Assembly (NCBI GenBank): GCA_004802705.1
Contig: SGPL01000001.1
Coordinates: 62,001 to 126,000, forward strand
DNA from: Bondarzewia mesenterica
Taxonomy: Eukaryota > Basidiomycota > Agaricomycetes > Russulales > Bondarzewiaceae
Length of the DNA stretch: 64,000 nucleotides
Reading direction: 5' to 3'
Shown here: piece after piece, positions 10,122 through 20,011 of the stretch
Layout: each line of letters opens with the position of its first letter
How positions within the stretch are numbered: position 1 is the first letter of the stretch
The notes under the pieces: generated by a model
What the model saw: the letters and a program-made list of their open reading frames with translations, nothing else
Databases searched by the model: none
What the model was told of the DNA's origin: nothing
Program-made: the position numbers and the translations under genes

Positions 10122-13100
10122 TCAGAACTGGTCCTCGTCGGGCGCGGTGAAAGACATGGGCGAGAGCGGCGGACAGTCCCGCTCTGCGATGGCCTCGATC
10201 TGAGAAAACGGCGGGAGCGACGGCGTGGTCGACGCCGGCGGTGGATCTCGACCCGACTTGAGCGACGGGAACGACGGCTGCGACAAATCCAAATCGGGTC
10301 AGATGAAGTTGACCCGGTGACCCAGAACGGAATCGCACTCACCACTTTGAAGATCGGGTTGATGGCCGACTTGGGCGCGTCCATGCCCGGACTCGCCGAC
10401 AGCGCCCGCAGGTGCCCGCCGTACGCTGTCTGCTGTGCCGGTATGGCCAGCCGCGACGGCTGTGGCTGCTGCATCGTCACGTCCCCGCTCCCGCCCTCGC
10501 TCCCACTCCGCGGATGGACCGTCTGCCATGAACGCGACGGGGACAGCGTCAACGAGTGCATCGCCGGCGGCGAGCCCAACTCGGACGACATCGAGTTGGA
10601 TGTCGTCGTCGTCGTCGTGTCCACCGACGCGCGCACGTTAAAGTCATTCACGAACTGCTGCTCAAACGACAGCGAGTTGGACGACCGCGCCGACACGGGA
10701 AAGTCGTCAAAGTGCCGCAACGACGAAGACGACGTCATGCGGTTGATCCCAAACATGCTCGGCCGGTGCTGCATCCGCGACGGCCCAGGATCGCTGTCGA
10801 CCGTCGCAAACGAGATCGTCGACATGGGCCCGATGCTCTGCACGTCCGAGGACGACATCGAGTGGTCGTCGTCGTACTCGCGCCGCCGCGCCTTGGCCAT
10901 GCGCTCGTCCCGGTGCCAGTCGTACGGCCCCGCCGCGGTCGCCCCCGCCGCCTTTCGTATCGCCCCGCCCGACGTCGCGCCCTTGNCCTTGTAATCGAGC
11001 GGATGCGTNCGGAAGTGCGGGTCGTGCTGCGCCACCAACGCGCCNGAGTGATTCCACTTCCACTCGAGCTCCGCTTGCGTGTGCGACTGCATCAGCACCT
11101 GGTTCCGTTTCTCCATGACCGCGCGCGCCTGGTCGCGCTGCGATTTCATCGCCAACGCGCGCCGCTGGAGCTCCGCTTCCTTCGCCATGCGCTCCGCCTC
11201 CTTCTTGATCTTCTTTGCGTCCTTCTGCGAGGGCGGCTCGATGACGACCGGCGGTTGCTCGGGGAGGGACCGGCTATCCGTGCTCGAGGACTGAGTTCGC
11301 TTGAGGGATGGCGTCGAGCTCGAAGACGCGACGTGCACTTCTTCCACGGGCGGGAGCACGTTTTGCTGCGCCTTGTCGCCGTGCCCGAACATGCCGCCCA
11401 GCCCGCCCCACTTGTGCTGCTTCCTGAACCCGAGCGAGCCAAGCTTGCCAAACTTGGTGCCCGACGGCGACAGATCGTGCACGACGTTGTTGGTCGTCTC
11501 CTGCATGGAATCCGTTTCCATCTGCGGTCGTGCTGGGTACTCCTGGGCCATGGGCGAGCGTTGAATATCCATGGGATGACCGTCGATCATGTATTCCTCG
11601 TTGATCTCCGAGTGCGGCGAGGTGACCATCGATTCCCATGTCGCCGGTGACTGTTCTGTGCTCTGATAGGAAGACACGGTGGAAATCGTGTTTGAGTGCT
11701 GTAGTTGGGGAGGCGGAGGGTGCGGGTGTAGGCCATCGGATGTGCGATGCGCGTTGGCGTATGGCACATCATGGCCATACTCTGAAGAATTGGGATAGAA
11801 CGCGTGCCGATGGGATGCAGAAGCGTCGGGGATGTGCGGCGGTGAGTGCAGATGGGATGGAGGAAAACCGCGAGGGGAGGTGGGAGCGTGACCATTGTGG
11901 TGACCGGCAAGGATGGGGGCAGACGTAGAGACGGTGAGTGGTGGGGGTGGGGGATTGATGCGAGCCGTCGTCTCCAAAAGGTATGGGTGTTCGAGACACT
12001 GACGACTGGTAAGGCGCTCGTTGGGGTCGTACTTGAGCAGGTCGGCGATGCACTCGACGAGCTTGTGTGGTATGCTGCGGTCGAATAGTGAAAAGATGTC
12101 CTTGGGAGGGATCTGCACGTATACATAAAAAAAATTAAAATGCTTAAGACCCATCGACGAGAAAGCACGCGCACCTTTTGGAACGTCAGCCCTACGTTCT
12201 TCGCCAGCTTGATGCCCTTGCTCCACTTGCCACCCCCGATCCACTTGCCGCTCGCATCCCTGCCGTACTCATCGCTAGGATCGCCCAACACCTCTGTGAT
12301 CTTCGACACCTGATCAAATTCGCCCTTGCCAGGAAAGAGCGGGCGGAGGTTGACGAGCTCGGCCATGATGGTGCCGAGGGCCCACATGTCGACGGGGTTG
12401 GAGTAGTCTTTGCTCTTGAGCAAGACTTCTGGCGCGCGATACCAGCGCGTGGACACGTACTCGGTGTACGGGGGTTTGCTCTTGGTCTCGCGGGCGAGGC
12501 CAAAGTCGGCGAGCTTGATGATGACGACGACATCCTTTTCTGGAGGGGCGTCGGGAGGGACGACGGGAGAAAGGTTTGGGTAGTCGTAGAGACCGGTGGT
12601 GGTGACGAGGACGTTCTCGGGTTTCATGTCGCGGTGAAAATAGCCCGATGCGTGAATGTGGTGGAGGCCAGCGACGATCTGGCGAAAGATGGAGGAGACG
12701 AGGCCACCCGCAAGAGGGCGACCCTTGCGGGCCTTGATGAGTTGAAAGAGGTGGCCTTCCATGGGCTCAAAAACAAAGTAGAGCTCCTTGGTCTGAGGGA
12801 GGAGAAACGAGTCGTAGAGGGGGATGATGTTTGGGTGCATGGGTATCGCACGCAATGCCTGCGGGAGTGTGAGGAAGGGAAGGCAGGGGCAGAGAAGAAG
12901 GGAAGAGGGGATGGACGTACCTCGAGCTCCTTGAGCTTTCTGCACTCGTCCCAACCGCCCTCCCACTTCTTTTTCATCCTCTTGACAGCGACGAGACGCT
13001 TGTTGGTATACTCTGGTCTCGCGCCAGCGCCGGACTGCATGGCGGAGAGGGGTGTATTGGGCGGTAGCGGCCCATGCCAATCGCAGAGCCAAACAGTGCC

Positions 13101-13438
13101 GAAAGAGCCATCACCGACGGCCTTGAGGGGGGTGAAGGAGCGGGTGGACGCTGTGAAGAGAGGGGTGGCATGAAGCGAAGGAACGGAGAAAAGGAGAGAG
13201 AAAAAAACGGACTGCTCTGGGAGTTGCCGTAATGGATGCCGTCCGAGGCGAGAGTGACGGAAGGGATTCCGAGAGCGACGAAGGGCTCTTTGGTTGAGGG
13301 GTGGGAGGAGCGAGTGGAGGGTGTGGGGAGACTCGGGGTGGAGGTGGAGGTGGAGGCGGGGACTGCGACCGCGTTGAGGGGGATGTGGGTGTAGGGAGGA
13401 TGATGGGGCGAGGAGAGACGTTGTGGAGGAGGGAGCAT
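10122..13438 (-). CDS. RCK-family (MAK/ICK/Ime2-like) Ser/Thr kinase with long C-terminal tail
   Basis: CMGC protein kinase of the MAK/Ime2/Crk1 group, which in fungi links MAPK signalling to cell shape, mating and meiosis. After a Pro/Ser-rich N-terminus (start taken as ATG 13438) come the glycine loop GDGSFGTVWL, VAVKRMKKK, FHRDMKPENVLV, LADFGLARE, activation-loop YTEYVSTRWYRAPEVLL and DMWALGTIMAEL. The lobe ends with LLKYDPNERLTSRQCLEHPY. A tail of several hundred residues rich in Pro, His and Ser follows, with a KKIKKEAERMAKEAELQRRA helix. It ends at TGA 10122 after a last intron that joins INPIFKV to PSFPSLKSGRD. The TEY activation motif is of the MAPK type. Codons containing N occur near 10985, 11008 and 11045. 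The true start could lie further upstream, because N-masked sequence precedes it. Confidence 0.85.
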
Positions 13439-13782
13439 GACACTGTCAGGACTGGCATTGCCCAAAGTCAGAAAGGAGGGACGTTCCAGGGTTGTAGTGG
13501 GTGGGGGTCAGAGGGACATGGACGGGGGAGAGAGAGAGCAAGCGCAAGACGAATGGAGGACGTCTCGAATCGAATGGAGCGGANGNNNNGNATNGNNNGA
13601 GCGGNNGCAGNNNCTNGCNTGNGCNNTNGCAGCNACTNGCCTNCNNNNNNNNGCANNTCCTCTCCACATGGCTTCCCTCCGTCGCTCCCGACCNCCCCAG
13701 CGACGCCCGCTAGCTCAGATCACGCTCACCCTCTTTCTTTTTGCGATTGCCATAAANTAATATCGTACAGTCCCTTTTCTGT
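13439..13782. other. Intergenic with N-masked patch
   Basis: Sequence between the kinase start and the PRPP synthetase stop. Positions 13584-13660 are peppered with single Ns around a readable GCAGC/CTNGC pattern, which suggests a collapsed or polymorphic short repeat. Upstream kinase sequence could hide here. Confidence 0.5.
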
Positions 13783-15212
13783 CTAGTACGGAACCTCGTT
13801 AAATAGTTTTGACACGCTCTCCCCGTAATGGCTTCGCCGGATCACCTCGCCAAGCACCGCCCCGATATCAATCACCTCTAGCTTTTTGCACCTCGCCTGG
13901 TTCTCGTGCTGCGGCAGCGTGTTCGTCACAACCAGCTTCTCCAGCGCGCTCCCCTCCACCGTCTCCAGCGCCTTCCCGCTCAGGATCCCGTGCGTCACGA
14001 TCGCGTACGACTTGTCCACCCCCGCCTCCGCCAGATGCTGCGCCGCCAAACTCAGCGTCCCGCACGTGTCCGCCATGTCGTCCACCAGGATCGCGATCTT
14101 TCCCTTCACGTGCCCAACAAGGATCATCCGCGACACCTCGTTCGCCTTCTTCCGCTCCTTGTGAAACAGCGCAAAGTCCACCCCGAGCCGGTCCGCCATC
14201 GACGTCGCTCTGTTCCGACATGTCCACCCCACGTTTCACCCGTCAAAGCCGCCCCCATGAAAATCAACACAAAGCGCACCTCTTCGCTCCGCCCGCATCG
14301 GGCGACACGATCACAATGTTCGACAGATCAAAGTGCGTTCGGATGTACAAGATAGCCGACGGTTCTGCGTAAAGCTTCCATCCACCCGTTCGTGAAGCTC
14401 AGTCCGCGGCACACATAATGATCGAGCGACTTACGCTGCGAGACCGCACCCCCCATCACACAAACGTCATCATCCAGCCGAACTCAAAAAACAGGCGCTG
14501 GACCACGTACTTGTCTACGGGCACGTCAAAGAAGCCTTGGATCTGGGACGCGTGCAAGTCCATCGTCTAACACACCATACGTCATAGACCAGCAGACACC
14601 GACAAACAAAATTCAAAAACCCATGAGCAAAGGCATCCTCCCGAACTGGCAGAGCAACTCACGATGACATGGTCACAACCGGATTTCTGCAGCATGTTCG
14701 CGACGAGCTTGGCCGTGATGGGCGCGCGACTCTTTTCCTTCTTGTCCTGGCGCGCATACGGGAACAGGGGGACGACCGCCGTGATGCGCTTCGCGCTCGC
14801 GATCTTGCACGCATGGATCATGATACACAGCTCCATCAACGCCGTGTTCACCGCGCCGCACCCGGTATTGATGATGTACACATCGTCCTCCCGCACCGAC
14901 TCCGCGATGCGCACGCCCGTCTCCCCGATGCCGCTGCGCGTCACCTCCGCTTTTGAAAGTTGGATCCCGAGTCTGGCGAGAGCGAGATGGCACGGGCGCA
15001 AGACGACGACGAGTTGAGAAGGATGGATGAGCGAGAGTGAGGAGGGAAGATCACTGACCGCCGTGCAATCAATTCCGCGAGCTCGGGATGGCTCGTACCT
15101 GCATACATAGATGGACAGATCCGCCCACTCGGTGTCAACCACCGATCCATAAAACCCAATAGAACCCGTCATGCGCACCGGTGAAGATTTTGATACCGCT
15201 CCCGTTCAACAT
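13783..15212 (-). CDS. Ribose-phosphate pyrophosphokinase (PRPP synthetase)
   Basis: Transfers pyrophosphate from ATP to ribose-5-phosphate to make PRPP for purine, pyrimidine, His, Trp and NAD synthesis; cytosolic. It starts at ATG 15212 ([12 protein letters not shown]). Splicing gives [16 protein letters not shown], then [35 protein letters not shown] and [60 protein letters not shown] and the PRPP loop [12 protein letters not shown] follow, ending at 13783. The usual FSN(Q/G)E after the first lobe reads SGIGE, so this may be one of the diverged paralogues fungi keep. The Asn of VDN is obtained only through a one-base exon at 14435. Predicted exon edges around it are 14511, 14435 and 14374. 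Confidence 0.92.
14435..14435 (-). other. Predicted single-nucleotide exon of the PRPP synthetase gene
   Basis: On the minus strand the upstream exon ends GAC AA at 14511, followed by GTACGT. A CAG acceptor ends at 14436, one C follows at 14435, and a perfect GTAAGT donor occupies 14434-14429. The next exon begins CTT TAC at 14374 after AAG. Joining AA + C + CTT gives Asn-Leu, exactly the family sequence VDNLYAEP. Without the C the frame is lost. Confidence 0.6.
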
Positions 15213-18200
15213 CGTGGTCGTGGTCGAGTGGAGAAAGGGCCAACGGCCTTGGACTGTCGGCGCAGCGCCGTCTACTCGATCCAGTAGAGTACCAAGAGAG
15301 AGATGGAAAAGTGGAGAAACGCGAAAGCAAGATAGAGGCTGAGAGGGGCGAAACAAAGAAACCGTCCCCTGTAACTTTACAAAATCAACAGTTTTACCAA
15401 AACGCGCAGACCGAGCCCAAGTCGCGCAGCCCCTGTGATATTTTTTGCCGCTCCGCCACGCCACCGTCAGATTTGGAGAAATCTGATAGCACGGGCATCG
15501 ATTCTCGCCTTGATTGGTTCGCTGGTGCGAGCCGGGTCATCTTTTACTGCTTGTTTACTGCTCAGTCATTTGTCGTGATTACGATTCTGCATGCTGGGGG
15601 AGCAACGACGGTAAACTTGGCCACTGTTAGTTTCCATAGTGATCTACACAGAACGACCATCATGGTCATTCTGTGTGATATCTGTGGAAAAGACTGGGCA
15701 AGGTGCTGCCGCACACTCCCGCCATCGCATGCTGCAATCTCTGTCTGTATTGAACGCGCTTCAGACTGACTCGCGACACAGACGATGATCGTCAAGAATC
15801 AGTCACTTTGGCGACGACGTTGTTAGACACTGCCAGCTGTTTGAGCGATACTGGCATTCATCGCATGCTGCTAAGCTGATGCCTTCAGCTGAGTCGCTAT
15901 CGTCTTGCTCAGTGATAGCATCTCAGGTATTGGAGGGATACGAACAGATGCCTCACATAACGAATTTCGTCAGAACATAGCCTTGCAGAGGTTTTCTCTA
16001 GCATATACTTAGGTCAGCTTGGTGGGCCGCCTCGAGGATCCTGGCTACCGCTAGCCCACGGACTGGTAACTACCATCTCGCTCGCTAGGGTTCTTTCTAG
16101 TATAGTGCTCGCTAATTCATAGTGTGCATGGCTAGCTAGCTGCCTGTCTTGCCGAAGGGCTTCATCTCTCCTTCATCTCTGCCGAGAAGGTTACTGTAAG
16201 TCGAATTTCGGGCTTCGCGAATGGGCCAACGTGCACACGCCGGTTTAGAACAGCATACAATTGAGTCTGCATGCAGTTCATAGTGCGTTCCCTAGTAGCC
16301 TTCTGGATCCAGCGCCTCCACCTCTCTTCCAACCAGTCACCTTCCAGCCTTCCCTTTTCCGAGGACGATACTCACATAGAAGACGACGACGCCAGAACCC
16401 ATGAGCGGTGAGCAAACACGTCACGTAAAGCTCTGCGATGTCATTCTGAACTACCCGGTCTTCGTGACGTACGAAATTTGGCCATGACTAGTGAGTAGTA
16501 CTACGATGTTCGCCTCCGAACTCTCGGTCTACTTATAGCGGTCCGTGTCAAAAGAGTTCTTGCTCGCGCCGCGGCCGCATCGTCGAGGACTCGAGCTCGC
16601 GCACTAAAAAGATTCCACTGTTAGCGAGATCAGAAACATTTCTATGGGTCGATTGAGTATCACATCCGCGATCGTTCAGATCCGGCTTGAGAACGACAGA
16701 TGCGTGCCGCCGTCCACACACATACACACTCGCTCGGCTGATCAGAGCCAAGTACGGTGATCGAGCTAAGCTTCGAGCCTCGCAACTGTGTGAGCAGCAG
16801 CATGTATAACACTGACACGTTGCGAGGTGCTCAGCGACTTAATTGACCTCGATTGTTTCGGCATCGAGCCAGTGTAATAAGTGCTAAGGACAGTTGGACT
16901 CGATCTGGCTGCGATTCTGAAATTCATGGACTCGGCACGGCACGGCGGCGGGGTGGCATGCTCGTTGCGATCCGAGAGCGAGACTCCGTCCCTCCGAACG
17001 TCGGGCCGCTCTGTTGTCTGAGCAATGTGCGATCGCTGTTCGCGAAGGCGGGTTTCTTAGAGCGAGCGCGGAATCACAGAGAAAGCGTTACCATGAGCCG
17101 TAATATCCTGCGTCGAACTCCGGGCCGGAGTACATACTGCTATCGGCATTCCGGATGTCGGACTTGATCAGACCTTGATATGCTTCATCGGCGCTAGATC
17201 TTTTCTGTGCGCAAGAACTCGGTCAGCTTCTTCATGGGCACATTCTGTTGACGACAAAGCACGGCGCTCAATTGGATGCAAAGGCCGGATCGATGCCGAT
17301 GAGCCTCGGCTTCAACGTACAACGCGAAAGCGAGCGACGTAGGCCTACGAGCTAGAGCTAGAGCTGAACGGAGCCATGACATCGCTCGCACGGGTACGTG
17401 CATAGCTTATCACGACTGTGGGCTTGAAATAAACAACGTTGGTGCACTGCTGATGATCATGCCGACTCTAGAACATATCCCGTCACCGAAAATCAAAACC
17501 AAAATGACTGATTGAAAACCGCAGCTTCCATTCCCCAAAAAGATTTCAGACCCTCCGGACGACGTATCTCCGATGCGTATTGCGGCTGAATCTGCCAATA
17601 CCTCAACTGGGGAGGACAATTATCAGATACGTGCGGTGGCGATGCGAAGGGAACGCGGTTGCCTCAACTTCTTAAGTATCTGGAGGTTTGGAATGCAGCT
17701 GTCTTTGTCGACGCCAAGCGTTCTCGATATCCGGGTGGGCGCAGCGTGTCGGGCGAGTGAGGAAGTCGGGGTCCACCGTGGAGGCCATGGGGTCGTCACC
17801 TTGCGACCCGAATCTTGCGCCTGGGACCGAGTCTCCAGCCTGGACATGTTTCACACATCGGGACGGAGGTGCCGTGTGTATTATCGAGGACAGGTCTGAG
17901 GTGGCTCGCGGAGCTCGGACCTTCGTCCTTTGTGCTCTCTATGTAAGGTGAGTTTGTGTCTTGCTGTGGACATTGCTTTATACTCATATCTATAGTACAT
18001 CGGTGGAGATGAATGGATGGTATGTGGGATTGTGCTCTTGTTCTGAATGTGGGACTTGATTTGCATTGTCCAGATGGAGGTGCGGCGGTCATGGTACGGC
18101 GTAGACACGCTCTCGATGCAGCTTGTGAAGCTCACGCATCCCATGATGATGATCGGCTGCAGCATATGCATGCTGCTCTTTGAGAGCAATTCAATTGTGA

Positions 18201-20011
18201 CTTGGATCTACTCGGTGCGATTCAGTCAGCGCTCGTGCACATGTCTCAATACAACGAAATGAATGAATACAGATATATATATATATTCGCATCACCGGCG
18301 GATGTGCGCGACAGGCTCCCACAAATTGAACGGGCGAAGCGACGAGTCTGGCAGAAGGCAAAGCATGCAATGTACATGCAGTATTCTTTGGGCGCACGAG
18401 TGGCGTCGCGGCCAGCAGGGCAACTCAACGTGGAGCAGATCGCTTGTCGAAACAGATTTACGCCCACAACTCGCTCCCGAAGGCGCGCGCGCGTCGCCAC
18501 TGGCGTTGCGGTTAACTGAACTCTGGGAATCCGACTCGGGAGAAGAGAAGGTATGTTTCTCAATGTCATGTTGACGTGGGGCGGGGTAATTCCATCAATC
18601 ACACATTCCACTTGCCACGGTCACACTTGGACATGTGTCCTCATGGGCGTTTGTTTTACTGAAAAAACCCAGATTTTCCAAGTTCCTTTTCTTGGATGGG
18701 CTAGATGAGGTCTCGACACTGTTCCGGTGTCTCCTCTGACAATACGAGGCTGCACGGGGACTCAAACGCAGCGCACTACCTTCAGCACACCTTCTGACCT
18801 TGTCATGACCTGTGCGTCTTCCACTTTTTTTCCCCTTCTGCAACACGAGTTTCATTTCTAGCACAGATTTACCAATGTCCCGTCAGTACCGGATGTCACG
18901 TCCAACAGAGTAAATCTGTAGCTACTTGCTACTTATCAGAGGCTCTGGCAGGTCATCAAGCAGGTGCCGCTTCTCGTCTTCTTCGCAGACCGTGACGGGC
19001 CGACGCTACAAACGGACGTAAGTGTGGTGTCGGATGGATTTGCTTTTTCAAAGGTCTTACATACACTGTGTATGCGCTCAACATTAAACCTTGACAGAAG
19101 CTTCATCAATCTTAAGCGTCTCACTTCCTTTCGGCACCGTTCTTACAGCTTAAGGCCATGGCAACTCACGTGAAGCGTATGTATCCGTATGTATCGTGTA
19201 TGAAGTTTAACATACAGCGGAAGCCTTTTACCGTAATGAACAATAAATTGGATTGATTCGAAAAGAGAGAGAAGGTTGCTCCGAGCCCATACTCGCATGC
19301 ACCTCGTCTCCGATTTATTCATACACACTTCATCTACTCATTTTTACAGAACAGCGTTCGAACTCTCCGAGTGGTCACAGCAACACAGGTATGCTGTACA
19401 TCAGGTCCAAACTTTGGTTGACTGGGAGACTCATGCGAGAACGCTACGGGAGCTACGCTACAAAACTACAGACGACTGTCAGACGAAGGTAAAGAAAAAA
19501 CGAAACGAAGACTCGAAGAAATAGACATTGAAACAAACGGTGCCAAGATGAAGGATACTCGGGGAACGCATGCATGGATAGATGAGTTGTAGAACTAGCT
19601 AGTATACCGAGAGTAGGCGACGGAGACGGCTCGTCAAAAAGAGAGTAACCTGGTTCGGAGGGACGGGGACGACTGACGGAAGGAAGAAGGGGAAAGAGGG
19701 GTCAGGCGGTGTAAGTGACATACACGAAACGCAACGGATGATCGGATCATAACCCTACGTGTTGGACATTATATAGATCGGCTCGTACAGGTCAATCGAT
19801 GAAGAAACAAAGATGACGGAACAGGTAATCGAAGGGAGTGGTGAAGATACGGAACGAGCAAACGAAAGTTGGAAAATGGATACGAGACACAAAATGCACT
19901 GTAATAGCCCACATGAAGAAAAAAGACGTAATAAGTTCAATAGCAGGTGTAGTATTCAATCAACGAGACTGGGAAGTGTATAGTACAGACAGTCCATGCA
20001 ATGCGAGTGCT
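15213..20011. other. Long gene-free interval
   Basis: About 4.8 kb without a recognisable gene lies between the PRPP synthetase promoter and the DCP2 3' end. Open frames are all short, about 120 codons or less, and none resembles a known family. I found no convincing tRNA, LTR pair or transposase. It holds one near-perfect 15-bp palindrome (15646-15676) and a short (TA)n at about 18272-18286. It may be a degraded mobile element. Confidence 0.5.
15646..15676. repeat. Near-perfect 15-bp inverted repeat with one-base loop
   Basis: The arm ACACAGAACGACCAT is followed by one C and then its reverse complement with a single C/T difference. The core ACACAGAAyGA...TTCTGTGT is shared with hairpins at 39643 and 55054. 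Confidence 0.75.

Noticed and set aside
10556..11650. 364-codon plus-strand open frame
   Set aside because: It is antisense to the kinase tail, Arg/His rich and matches no family. It looks like a shadow of GC-rich coding sequence.
12178..13173. 331-codon plus-strand open frame
   Set aside because: Directly opposite the kinase catalytic domain, whose motifs are unmistakable. The plus frame has no recognisable motif.
18715..18790. tRNA-like sequence on the minus strand
   Set aside because: The GTTTGAGTCC-like loop lies in a stem that pairs with the wrong spacing (14-base loop), and no acceptor stem or anticodon arm could be folded.
19358..19372. TTCGAAC motif as a possible tRNA T-loop
   Set aside because: The flanking bases do not pair as a T-stem.
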